Below are positions 24,351 through 32,107 of a stretch of DNA of 64,000 nt, one piece after another. The first letter of the stretch is position 1; each line of letters begins with the position of its first letter. The DNA is from Pseudomonas sp. Irchel 3H7 (lineage in GTDB: Bacteria; Pseudomonadota; Gammaproteobacteria; Pseudomonadales; Pseudomonadaceae): the NCBI RefSeq assembly GCF_900187605.1, contig NZ_FYEA01000009.1, forward strand, positions 248,001 to 312,000, written 5' to 3'. The notes below the pieces were generated by a model that saw nothing but the letters and a program-made list of their open reading frames with translations, had not been told where the DNA came from and did not search any database. Both the position numbers and the translations under genes were made by a program.

Positions 24351-25730
24351 TCAGGAAGAAGTCGAGGCAGACCCGGTTGGTCGGTTCATCCGCGCCAGCA
24401 GCAATCGATCCAGCAACCACACCACCACCAGCGAAGCCCCCACCAGCGGAAACACCACCGCCAGCGCCAACATGATCACCACCCCGGTTTTCCACTTCGG
24501 CAAATCATGACGCAGCGGCGGCACACCCAATTTGCCTTGCGGCCGACGCTTCCACCAGATCACTACACCGCTGACGGCGCTGAGCAGAATCATCAGGCAG
24601 ATCAGCAGCACGACGATCTGGTTGAAGGTGCCGAACATTTTGCCTTCGTGAAGCATCACGCCGATTTCCGTGGCGCGGGCGACGCTGCCGTACTGCTCGA
24701 AACGCACATCGGCGAGCACTTTGCCGGTGTATTGATCGACATGCAGGGTCGCATCGTTGCGCGGGTCATCGGCGAACACAGCGATGGTGAACACGCCGGT
24801 GGCAGTGGTCGGCAGGGTGATGCTGTAGCCCGGCTCGACTTTGCGCTGGGTGGCGATGTTTTGCACGTCTTGCAGGCTGATGGCGGGTGCTGCGGGGCCA
24901 GCGTTGGTGGCGCCGTGGTTCATGTGTTCGGCGTGATCGCCGGACATCGGCATCGGCGTGTTTTCCATCGCCCAAGGCACGGTCTGGCGGGTGGCGCTGT
25001 TAAGGGTTCGCGCCTCGACGTCGGAGGTCGGCACGTTGTCCCACATCGCCGCCGGGAACACGTTCCACACCTGCGCGTATTGCTTGCCCCAGAAGCCGGT
25101 CCAGGTCATGCCACTGAGCAACATCACCAGCAGCAAGGTCGCGCCCCAGAACCCGGTGACCGCGTGCAGGTCACGCCACAACACGCGACCGCGACTGTTC
25201 AACCGCGGCCACAGAATCCCCGCGGCCTGACCGCGCGGCCACCACAGGAACAGGCCGGACACCACCAGCACCACGCCCCAACCGGCGGCCATTTCGATAA
25301 GGCGGTCACCGACGGTGCCGATCATCAATTCGCCGTGGATCGCCCGGGCAATGGCCTGCAGGTTTTGCTTGGCATCCTGTTCGCCAAGGATGTCGCCGTG
25401 GTACGGATCGACGAAGATGTTGAGTTCCTGGCCGGCGTTTTTCACCACAAACTGTGCGCTGCGTTCGGCGTTCACTGGCGGCAGGTACTGGGTGACCTGG
25501 CCTTGCGGATAGGCACTTTTCACTCGTTGCAGCAGGTCATCGGCCGGGACAGTGTGATGCCCTGCGGGGACGTTGAGCAGGCTGCTGTACATCAGCGAAT
25601 CGAGTTGCGGTTTGAACAGGTAAATGATGCCGGTCAGGGCCAGCATCACCATGAAGGGGGCGACGAAGAGACCGGCGTAAAAATGCCAACGCCAGGCCAG
25701 GTTGTAGAAATTCGGTTTGGGCTGTTTCAT
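24351..25730 (-). CDS. PepSY domain membrane protein (PiuB-like), copper-cluster member
   Basis: This encodes 459 residues. ATG 25730 has GGAG at spacing 8. It has four transmembrane helices (near residues 15-40, 145-170, 195-220 and 375-400) plus a C-terminal pair, and PepSY repeats in the periplasmic loops (DDLLQRVKSAYPQGQVTQYLPP; FVDPYHGDILGE; VDQYTGKVLADVRFEQ). The large loop carries a Met/His-rich stretch (MPMSGDHAEHMNHG) that could bind copper. Proteins of this family accompany TonB-dependent receptors and may reduce metal or help its passage across the inner membrane. It lies 101 bases downstream of the OprC-like receptor gene, separated by a REP pair. Confidence 0.87.
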   Translation of the reverse strand: MKQPKPNFYNLAWRWHFYAGLFVAPFMVMLALTGIIYLFKPQLDSLMYSSLLNVPAGHHTVPADDLLQRVKSAYPQGQVTQYLPPVNAERSAQFVVKNAGQELNIFVDPYHGDILGEQDAKQNLQAIARAIHGELMIGTVGDRLIEMAAGWGVVLVVSGLFLWWPRGQAAGILWPRLNSRGRVLWRDLHAVTGFWGATLLLVMLLSGMTWTGFWGKQYAQVWNVFPAAMWDNVPTSDVEARTLNSATRQTVPWAMENTPMPMSGDHAEHMNHGATNAGPAAPAISLQDVQNIATQRKVEPGYSITLPTTATGVFTIAVFADDPRNDATLHVDQYTGKVLADVRFEQYGSVARATEIGVMLHEGKMFGTFNQIVVLLICLMILLSAVSGVVIWWKRRPQGKLGVPPLRHDLPKWKTGVVIMLALAVVFPLVGASLVVVWLLDRLLLARMNRPTGSASTSS

Positions 25731-25760
25731 CACGTGTGCTCCGCTGGGCGAATTTTTCTA

Positions 25761-25823
25761 GATCAAGAGATCGCAGCCTTCGGCAGCTCCTACAGGGGTA
25801 CATGCGGGCTGCGATCTTTTGAC
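25761..25823. repeat. REP-like inverted pair, family A
   Basis: GATCGCAGCCTTCGGCAGCTCC and the inverted GCGGGCTGCGATCTTTTGA lie between the receptor and PepSY genes, inside an apparent operon. Confidence 0.75.
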
Positions 25824-25831
25824 TTTTCTTG

Positions 25832-27952
25832 TTAGAAACTCATGTCGACCTTGGTCCAGAGCGTGCGCCCCGGCTCATTGATCGCTTGCGGGTCATTGGC
25901 CGGGTAGCCGAACCCGGCGTTGCCCGCCAGGTTCAGGTGTTCGGCGTAAGCTTTGCCGAACAGGTTGTCGACGCCGCTGCTGACCTTCCAGTTCTTGTTG
26001 ATCCGATAGGCACCGTTGAGTGAGAACACGCCGAAGCCCGAACTCTTGTCGTAATCCTTGCCGACCACGTTGCCCTTGTTCTGGTCGATACGGTTCTGCG
26101 CGGCAACCACCCTCCACAGTGCGCCGGCGCTCCAGTTGTCTTCGCTATAGGTCAGACCGAAGCGTGCATCCAGTGGCGGCATTTGCGGCAGGGCCGTGCC
26201 GTCGCTGCTGTTCTTGCCCCAGGCGTAGGCCAGGGTCGCATCGGCTTTCCAGTTATCGGTGAGTTTGTACGCGGCACCGAGTTCACCGCCCATGATTCGC
26301 GCGTCGATGTTCTCGGCGCGCGAGGTGTTCATGCCCATCATTCCCGGGGAGTAGTCGAAGAGGATGTAATCGCGGACTACACCGATGTAACCCGAGGCCC
26401 AGGCTTCGAGGTCGGCGCGCTTGTAGTTCACGCCGAAGTCGAACTGGGTGGTCTTCTCCGGTTTGATCGAATCGAACGCGTTGACCGATCCCGCCGGGCC
26501 GGACTTGGGCGAAAACAGCTCCCAGTAATCCGGGAAGCGTTGCGCGTGGCCGAGGCCTGCATAGAGCGTGGTCGGGCTGTCGGCGAGGTCATGCTCGTAA
26601 CGGACGAAACCGCTCGGCAGGGTATCGGCACGGGTGTCGTCGGCGGTCGGGTTCGGGCGAGTCATCATTCCCGAACCGGTGGTTTGCCGGTAATCCTTGG
26701 CCGAAGCACGGTCGACGCGGGCGCCAGTGATCAGGCGATCACGGTCGGCGGCGTACCAGGTCATTTCGCTGAACACGCCGTAGTTATGGAAATCGGCGTC
26801 CTTGCTGTACGGCTGATCCTTGTAGGTGTCGATGCCCATGCCGCTGCGCTGGCGGTGCTCGTTGGTCTGCGCGTCGAGGCCGGTGATCAACTGAATATCA
26901 GCCCAGCGCCAGGTCGCTTTGATCCGCGCGCCGAGGGTGCGGCGGTCGACATTGGACGCCATCGGCCCCGCCATCATGCCGGTGCCGGACGGGGTGCGCA
27001 GGGTGTAGTTGTCCATAACGTGGTCAGCGTAGTTGTAGTAGACCTGCGCTTCGAGTTTCTCCAGCACGTCGGTGATATTGGATTTTTCGAAACGCAAACC
27101 GAGGCTCTCGCGCAGGAACTGCGAACCGTCCATGCCGCGTCCGGCGTAGCGCGCTTCGCCATCGCCCTTGCCGGCGGTGAGTTCGATCAGGGTGTCGGCG
27201 TCCGGGGTCCAGCCGATGGCGACGTCGCCGTTCCACTTGTCGTAGCGCGAGGCGACGATGTCGTTGTTGCCGTCGCGGTAGTCGTCGGAATGCGCGGTGT
27301 TGCCGATTACTCGCACGTAGCCCAACGGGCCACCGGCAGCGGCATCGACAACCTTGTCAAAACGTCCGTGGGAGCCGGCCAGAATGCTCGCATTCACCCG
27401 CGTGCCGAGTTCGCCAAAACTCTCCGGCTCACGGTCGAACAGCACGGTGCCGGCCGAGGCGCCCGGCCCCCACAGCACAGTTTGCGGGCCTTTGATCACG
27501 GTGAGTTTGTCGTAGGTTTCTGGCGAGATATACGAGGTCGGTGCGTCCATCCGGCCCGGGCAGGCACCGAGCATCATGCTGCCGTTGGTGAGAATGTTCA
27601 GGCGTGAGCCGAACATGCCGCGCAGCACCGGATCGCCGTTGGTGCCGCCATTGCGTACCAGTGCGAAGCCCGGAATGGTTTTCAGATAATCGCCGCCGTC
27701 ACTGGCCGGCACTGGTTGGCGTGGATCTTTTGGATTGGTGACGATGGTCAGCGGCGAGCTCGGGGCGATTGCGGTAATCACCGTCGGGCTGAGTTCTTCG
27801 TTGTGCGCGGCGTGATCATCGGCCAGCACCAGCGGGGACAGCAGAACGCCGCAAAGGACGGCGGTAGCGTGCCTGAAACGAACCCGCGATTCGTTCAGAG
27901 CGAAGGACGCCGGGGCAGAACCCAAGCGTGGAACAGCAGTAAACCTGGACAT
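25832..27952 (-). CDS. oprC: TonB-dependent copper receptor, OprC-like
   Basis: This encodes about 706 residues from MSRFTAVPRLG (27952), which has GGA 7 bases upstream; ATG 27964 is an alternative without a clear ribosome binding site. A signal peptide ends near VLA-DD. The plug domain (about residues 60-190) has NGGTNGDPVLRGMFGSRLNIL and KGPQTVLWGPGASAGTVLF, with Met- and Cys-containing segments (NGSMMLGACPGRMDAPTS) resembling the copper-binding part of P. aeruginosa OprC. The rest is a 22-strand barrel ending in TLWTKVDMSF. It imports copper across the outer membrane with TonB energy. Its neighbours (PCuAC, PepSY and DUF2946 proteins) support copper over iron. Confidence 0.9.
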   Translation of the reverse strand: MSRFTAVPRLGSAPASFALNESRVRFRHATAVLCGVLLSPLVLADDHAAHNEELSPTVITAIAPSSPLTIVTNPKDPRQPVPASDGGDYLKTIPGFALVRNGGTNGDPVLRGMFGSRLNILTNGSMMLGACPGRMDAPTSYISPETYDKLTVIKGPQTVLWGPGASAGTVLFDREPESFGELGTRVNASILAGSHGRFDKVVDAAAGGPLGYVRVIGNTAHSDDYRDGNNDIVASRYDKWNGDVAIGWTPDADTLIELTAGKGDGEARYAGRGMDGSQFLRESLGLRFEKSNITDVLEKLEAQVYYNYADHVMDNYTLRTPSGTGMMAGPMASNVDRRTLGARIKATWRWADIQLITGLDAQTNEHRQRSGMGIDTYKDQPYSKDADFHNYGVFSEMTWYAADRDRLITGARVDRASAKDYRQTTGSGMMTRPNPTADDTRADTLPSGFVRYEHDLADSPTTLYAGLGHAQRFPDYWELFSPKSGPAGSVNAFDSIKPEKTTQFDFGVNYKRADLEAWASGYIGVVRDYILFDYSPGMMGMNTSRAENIDARIMGGELGAAYKLTDNWKADATLAYAWGKNSSDGTALPQMPPLDARFGLTYSEDNWSAGALWRVVAAQNRIDQNKGNVVGKDYDKSSGFGVFSLNGAYRINKNWKVSSGVDNLFGKAYAEHLNLAGNAGFGYPANDPQAINEPGRTLWTKVDMSF

Positions 27953-28037
27953 GACAATTTCCATCAAACAGTCGTAAACGACACGGCCGGCAACCTGAAG
28001 CTGTCTTCTCCACCGTGTGCAATCAGAGGTGCGGTGT

Positions 28038-28484
28038 TTACGCTGCGACGGGCGGGGCGCGGCTGCGGGCGCCGGGGAAGAAGGTCTGCCGGGCGTGGCC
28101 CAGGCGTGGGGAGGGTGGGGTGAAGGTGTTCAGCGGCGGGATGTTGAAGGCGACGAAATCACCGCCGCCGGTCAGTGCCGGGCAATTGAACAGCAGGCTG
28201 CAATAACCGCACTTTTCCCACAACACGTGGTGCGAGGATTGCGGTGGGCAGTGTTCGGCGTTGGGCTTTGCATCATGGCCGCTGTGATCCATGCCCGGCA
28301 TGTCCATCGACATGTCCATGCTCATCGGCATCGATGTCGAGGCGTGTTGATCCATCGGCATCGACTGAGAAATCAGTGGGCCGATGAAGATCATCAACAT
28401 GGCGAACAGGGCGATCCAGCTGCCGCGAGTCAGGTGTTGAGTCTGACGGCGTTGCCGGGAGGGCCTGGCGCTCAGCGGGCGCAT
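28038..28484 (-). CDS. DUF2946-like membrane-anchored Met/His-rich protein
   Basis: This encodes 148 residues. One transmembrane or signal segment lies near residues 20-42 (GSWIALFAMLMIFIGPLIS). It is followed by a Met/His-rich stretch (SMPMSMDMSMDMPGMDHSGHD), a classical Cu(I)-binding composition, and then the DUF2946 core HHVLWEKCGYCSLLFNCPAL with a CxxC-type pair. It probably handles copper in the periplasm, but no member of this family has a function that I can name. It lies between the PCuAC gene and oprC on the same strand. Confidence 0.82.
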   Translation of the reverse strand: MRPLSARPSRQRRQTQHLTRGSWIALFAMLMIFIGPLISQSMPMDQHASTSMPMSMDMSMDMPGMDHSGHDAKPNAEHCPPQSSHHVLWEKCGYCSLLFNCPALTGGGDFVAFNIPPLNTFTPPSPRLGHARQTFFPGARSRAPPVAA

Positions 28485-28505
28485 GGGCGGAGTCTGCCGG
28501 AAGGC

Positions 28506-28985
28506 TTACTGGGCGTGCGCGTGGGCCTGCGTGGTTTCCGGCGGTTTCTTCTGCACCGAGACGTCGACGGTGACGTCACCGGCCTTCTCGAAATGCATCG
28601 TCAGCGGGAAGCGCTTGCCGTCGCTGAGCAGGCTGCGATCGGTCGGGTTGAGCAGCATCACGTGATAGGCCATCGGCGCGAATGTCACGTTGCCGCCGGC
28701 CGGAATGGCCACGCTCGGCACCTGCTGCATCTTCATCAGATCGCCCTGCATGACGTGTTCGTGCAGTTGCGCTTCCGGGGCGATGGGCGAGTCGACGCTG
28801 AGCAGGCGATCGTCCGTCTTGCCGGCGTTGTGAATGATGAAATAGGCAGCAACGGTCGGCGCATTTGGCGGCAACTCTTGCGACCACGGATGGGCGATCT
28901 CAAGTTCGCCCACCTTGTATTCGTGGGCATGAGCAAAGCACGCCGGCAACAGCAGCGCAGCGACGACGATGAGTTTGTTCAACAT
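28506..28985 (-). CDS. PCuAC-type periplasmic copper chaperone
   Basis: This encodes 159 residues with a signal peptide (residues 1-20, cleavage near AHA-HE). The cupredoxin-like PCuAC domain shows the Cu(I) ligand pattern H-M-X10-M-X21-H-X-M in outline: HEHVMQGDLMKMQQV around residues 75-90 and the downstream MAYHVMLLNP. Ends are His-rich (QAHAHAQ). PCuAC proteins carry copper in the periplasm, for example to cytochrome oxidase. Here it lies 22 bases upstream of the Met/His-rich DUF2946 gene and in line with the OprC-type receptor, so it probably receives imported copper. Confidence 0.9.
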   Translation of the reverse strand: MLNKLIVVAALLLPACFAHAHEYKVGELEIAHPWSQELPPNAPTVAAYFIIHNAGKTDDRLLSVDSPIAPEAQLHEHVMQGDLMKMQQVPSVAIPAGGNVTFAPMAYHVMLLNPTDRSLLSDGKRFPLTMHFEKAGDVTVDVSVQKKPPETTQAHAHAQ

Positions 28986-29033
28986 GGCAGTTCTCCAGAA
29001 CGATTTGAAACGCAGGTCAATTGCGCGAACAAA

Positions 29034-29432
29034 TCAAACCAGAGGGGAGGCGCGGGGATTGAGACTCGGCCATTGCTGGCGCGGCGTGGGTGTTTGCAAC
29101 GAGGCGGGCGCCACACTGCGATTGCTTTCATAACGGGCGAAGTAAAGCTGCGGCGAATGCCCCGGCAACGCCACCAACGGCGCCGAGCCCGAGCAGCACC
29201 AGCAATGCTGCATGTTCGAATGGCTGTCGTTGGTCGGGGCCTTTTGATCGGTGGCGCCGATGTTGATCGCCACCATCTTGGTCCCGCTGCCGGTGCAGAA
29301 ACTGCTCCAGAGCAACTGTTCGGCCGGTGAATTGGCCGCCTGCGCCATCGCTCCCGTCATCGGCATGGCGAGCATGTTGAACAGCACTGCAAAGCAGGCG
29401 ATCCAGGCAATTGCTAGCCGGTGTCGGTTCAT
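29034..29432 (-). CDS. DUF2946 protein, first gene of the copper block
   Basis: This encodes 132 residues. The N-terminus (HRLAIAWIACFAVLFNMLAMPM) is a signal or membrane segment. The DUF2946 hallmarks follow: LLWSSFCTGSGTKMVAI and the short SNMQHCWCCSGSAPLVALPG with three cysteines and a histidine that could bind metal. The end is unstructured. It is the most upstream gene of the minus-strand copper block and lies 48 bases before the PCuAC gene. Function is unknown; a role in periplasmic copper handling is inferred from context. Confidence 0.82.
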   Translation of the reverse strand: MNRHRLAIAWIACFAVLFNMLAMPMTGAMAQAANSPAEQLLWSSFCTGSGTKMVAINIGATDQKAPTNDSHSNMQHCWCCSGSAPLVALPGHSPQLYFARYESNRSVAPASLQTPTPRQQWPSLNPRASPLV

Positions 29433-29454
29433 GGGGCAGATCCATTGGGTGGGC

Positions 29455-29481
29455 GATCAGGCGCGGCTATTTAGCCTGATC
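29455..29481. promoter_or_regulatory. Inverted repeat upstream of the copper block
   Basis: GATCAGGC-N11-GCCTGATC is a perfect dyad 23 bases upstream of the first copper gene. It has no T tract, so an operator for a dimeric regulator is more likely than a terminator. The regulator is not known. Confidence 0.4.
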
Positions 29482-29529
29482 AGGGCCGATAAGTAAAAAA
29501 GCGTCGTGCGGTCTGGTGTCGCAGCGCGT

Positions 29530-29820
29530 TCACAGTGTTACGGCATGCAATCGTAAACCCAGAGCCTTCATGACTTTCATGATAGTTGCGAATTCGGGAT
29601 TGCCAGTGCTACTCAACGCTTTATAAAGACTTTCGCGGCCCAAACCTGCATCCCGCGCCACTTGTGTCATGCCTTGAGCTCGGGCGATGTCATTGAGTGC
29701 TGCACGAATCAGAACGCCATCGCCTTCATCGTCGTCAAAACAGGCGTCCAGATATGCCGCCATGTCCTCGGGAGTCTTGAGGTACTCGGCGGCGTCAAAA
29801 CGGGCGAATTCTTCGGTCAT
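29530..29820 (-). CDS. HigA-like antitoxin (addiction module antidote)
   Basis: This encodes 96 residues of the small XRE-like antidote family: FARFDAAEYLKTPEDMAAYLDACFDD, then the helix-turn-helix ALNDIARAQGMTQVARDAGLGRESLYKALSSTGNPEFATIMKVMKALGLRL. GAGGAG lies 6-7 bases before the ATG, within the end of the toxin gene. In such loci the toxin comes first and the antitoxin neutralises it and represses the promoter. Here the toxin frame is broken while the antitoxin is intact. Confidence 0.92.
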   Translation of the reverse strand: MTEEFARFDAAEYLKTPEDMAAYLDACFDDDEGDGVLIRAALNDIARAQGMTQVARDAGLGRESLYKALSSTGNPEFATIMKVMKALGLRLHAVTL

Positions 29821-29823
29821 GAT

Positions 29824-30125
29824 TTACTCCTCATTTCCGATGTTATGAGCCATTTGCACGGCGCGTTTGATATCTCTCTTTTGTGTCGATTTGTCGCCCC
29901 GATCAGCAGTAGATAAATCACTTCGCCTTTGCGTGTGAAGTACATCCTGTAACCGGGGCCGTAATGAACACGCATTTCATAAACAGTGTCACCGACGAAC
30001 CCGCAATCACCGAAGTTGCCATTTTCGGCTGTTTTAATTCTGGAGATGATTCGGCCTTTCCCTTTGATGTCTTTCAAGGAGTCGAGCCATTCGGAAAATA
30101 TGCGGGATCGTTCAAAAGCGATCAT
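29824..30125 (-). pseudogene. RelE/HigB-like toxin with one-base frameshift
   Basis: From ATG 30125 the frame reads a normal Gp49-like RelE/HigB toxin (FERSRIFSEWLDSLKD, RIISRIKTAENGNFGD, YEMRVHYGPGYRMYFTRKG, IYLLLIG), but after CTGATC a run of four G (29897-29900 on the plus strand as CCCC) shifts it. Adding one G restores the expected family ending GDKSTQKRDIKRAVQMAHNI and then GNEE and a TAA at 29824-29826, just before the antitoxin. As written, the frame instead continues with 26 unrelated residues and stops at 29817. The conserved catalytic-side K/R residues are therefore lost. Sequencing error, a real inactivating deletion or frameshifting at the G run are all possible. Confidence 0.82.
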
Positions 30126-30284
30126 GTCGGGATCGTATTCCTTGGGATACAAGCTGGCAAGCCGCTTTTCTTGGCTGTCTGCTTGTCGGGATTAAAGGAA
30201 CCGAAGTATTGGGGTGAGGATGTAGTGAAAAACAGTCGGCTGCGTCCTCAAAAATTGCAGGTAAATTCGCAAATAAATTCGAAG

Positions 30285-31013
30285 TCAGGAAAAGTCTGAC
30301 GTCGTCAGGGCTTCAAGGACTTCAGACGCTGATCGAAATTCCCGATCAACCTCTGGCAACCCCGGTCGCTTCAACACAATCACCGGCACCCCACGCTCGC
30401 GCGCCACTTCCAGCTTCGGCTCGGTGGCGGTGCTGCCGCTGTTCTTGCTGATCAACACATCGATCTGCCGCCGCTCGAACAGTGCGCGCTCATCCCCAAG
30501 CAGAAACGGCCCACGCGCACCGATCACTTCGCAGCGTTCATTGCCCGGGTAAACGTCGAGGGCGCGCAGAGTCCAGAACTGGTCCTGAGGGATTTCATTG
30601 AGGTGCTGCAGCGGTTCTCGGCCGAGGGTGAACAGCGGTCGGCGAAACGGCTTGAGGGTCGCGATCAACTCGGCCCAGTCGCTGACTTCGCGCCAGTCAT
30701 CACCGGGTTGCGGCTGCCATGCCGGACGGCGCAAAGCCCAGCAGGGGATGCCGCTCAGTCGCGCGGCGGTCGCGGCGTTCTGGCTGATCTGTGCGGCATA
30801 GGGATGCGTGGCGTCGAGCAACAGGTCGATGCCTTCGTCACGAATGAATTGCGCCAGACCTTCAGCGCCCCCGTAGCCACCGACGCGCACCTGACAGGTC
30901 AGGTCGGTCGGTACTCGGCCAACGCCAGCGAGGCTATAGATATGTTCTGCCCCCAGCGTGCGAGCAATTGCCAGCGCTTCCGTGACGCCGCCGAGCAGCA
31001 AAATCCGCTTCAT
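30285..31013 (-). CDS. cobK: Precorrin-6A reductase CobK
   Basis: This encodes 242 residues with the family pattern: ILLLGGVTEALAIARTLG at the nucleotide-binding start, GRVPTDLTCQVRVGGYGGAEGL, LLDATHPYAAQISQNAATA, and VLISKNSGSTATEPKLEVARERGVPVIVLKRP. It reduces precorrin-6A to 6B with NADPH in cobalamin synthesis. Its ATG overlaps the cbiD stop by four bases and it is the last gene of the minus-strand arm (cobL-cbiD-cobK). Confidence 0.95.
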   Translation of the reverse strand: MKRILLLGGVTEALAIARTLGAEHIYSLAGVGRVPTDLTCQVRVGGYGGAEGLAQFIRDEGIDLLLDATHPYAAQISQNAATAARLSGIPCWALRRPAWQPQPGDDWREVSDWAELIATLKPFRRPLFTLGREPLQHLNEIPQDQFWTLRALDVYPGNERCEVIGARGPFLLGDERALFERRQIDVLISKNSGSTATEPKLEVARERGVPVIVLKRPGLPEVDREFRSASEVLEALTTSDFS

Positions 31014-32107
31014 GCAGAACCTCCGGCATGCCCGACGATCCCGCCCTGACGATCAATCGCAAACACCTCGACCTGCACCTGCGCGGGCACCACGCTGCGG
31101 GCGAAATTCAGCGCATGGCGGCAGACTTCATCACCGAGGGCGATCCCCGCCGCACTGGCCATGGCCAATGCCTGCTGACTGGTATTGGCCTCGCGAATGC
31201 CTTGCTGCAACGCCGCATCGGCGCCAATCGCCGCCGCCCACTCCGCCAGTTGCGGCAAATCAATACTCGAATGCCGCGAGTGCAGATCCATGTGCCCGGC
31301 GGCCAGTTTGCTGATCTTGCCGAAGCCGCCGCACAGGCTGAGTTTATCCACAGGCACTTTGCGCACATGCTTGAGCACCGCGCCGACGAAGTCGCCCATT
31401 TCGATCAGGGCGATTTCCGGCAGGTTGTAGACCCGACGCATGGTGTCTTCGCTGGCGTTGCCGGTGCAGGCGGCGATGTGCAGGTAACCGTTGGTTTTCG
31501 CCACATCGATGCCCTGATGGATCGAGGCGATGTAAGCCGCGCAGGAAAACGGCCGGACGATGCCGCTGGTGCCGAGGATCGACAAACCGCCAAGAATGCC
31601 CAGCCGTGGGTTCATGGTTTTCAGCGCCAGCGCTTCGCCGCCCTCGACATTGACAGTGACGTCGAAGCCGCCGCCGTAGCCGGTCTCGGCGGCGAGCAGG
31701 CTCAGGTGATCGCTGATCATCTTGCGCGGCACCGGGTTGATTGCCGGCTCACCAACGCCGAGCACCAGCCCCGGCCGAGTCACGGTGCCCACGCCGGCAC
31801 CGGCATTGAAGCGAATTCCCGGCTCACTCAGCAGCCGCACCCGCGAGTAGAGCAGCGCACCGTGGGTCACGTCGGGATCGTCACCGGCATCCTTGATCGT
31901 CCCGGCCTCGGCGCCGTCGTCGGTCAAACGACAGAACTCCAGGCGCATCTGCACCTGTTTGCCTTTCGGCAACACGATCTGCACTGCATCGGCGGACAGC
32001 CCGCCGAGCAGCAAGCGTGCGGCGGCAAGGCTGGTGGCGGTGGCGCAGCTGCCGGTGGTCAGGCCGCTGCGCAGGGGCGCGGGTTGTTCGGCAGTTTCGT
32101 CACGCAT
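31010..32107 (-). CDS. cbiD: Cobalt-precorrin-5B C1-methyltransferase family protein CbiD
   Basis: This encodes 365 residues from MRDETAEQPAPLRSGLTTG. The family motifs LRSGLTTGSCATATSLAAARLLL, GVGTVTRPGL, PRLGILGGLSILGTSGIVRPFS and LCGGFGKISKLAAGHMDLHS are clear. CbiD methylates C1 and releases the two-carbon fragment in the anaerobic pathway. It occurs here with the oxygen-dependent CobG; since no cobF lies in the cluster, CbiD probably fills the CobF step (inference). It overlaps cobL by eight bases and cobK by four. Confidence 0.94.
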   Translation of the reverse strand: MRDETAEQPAPLRSGLTTGSCATATSLAAARLLLGGLSADAVQIVLPKGKQVQMRLEFCRLTDDGAEAGTIKDAGDDPDVTHGALLYSRVRLLSEPGIRFNAGAGVGTVTRPGLVLGVGEPAINPVPRKMISDHLSLLAAETGYGGGFDVTVNVEGGEALALKTMNPRLGILGGLSILGTSGIVRPFSCAAYIASIHQGIDVAKTNGYLHIAACTGNASEDTMRRVYNLPEIALIEMGDFVGAVLKHVRKVPVDKLSLCGGFGKISKLAAGHMDLHSRHSSIDLPQLAEWAAAIGADAALQQGIREANTSQQALAMASAAGIALGDEVCRHALNFARSVVPAQVQVEVFAIDRQGGIVGHAGGSA

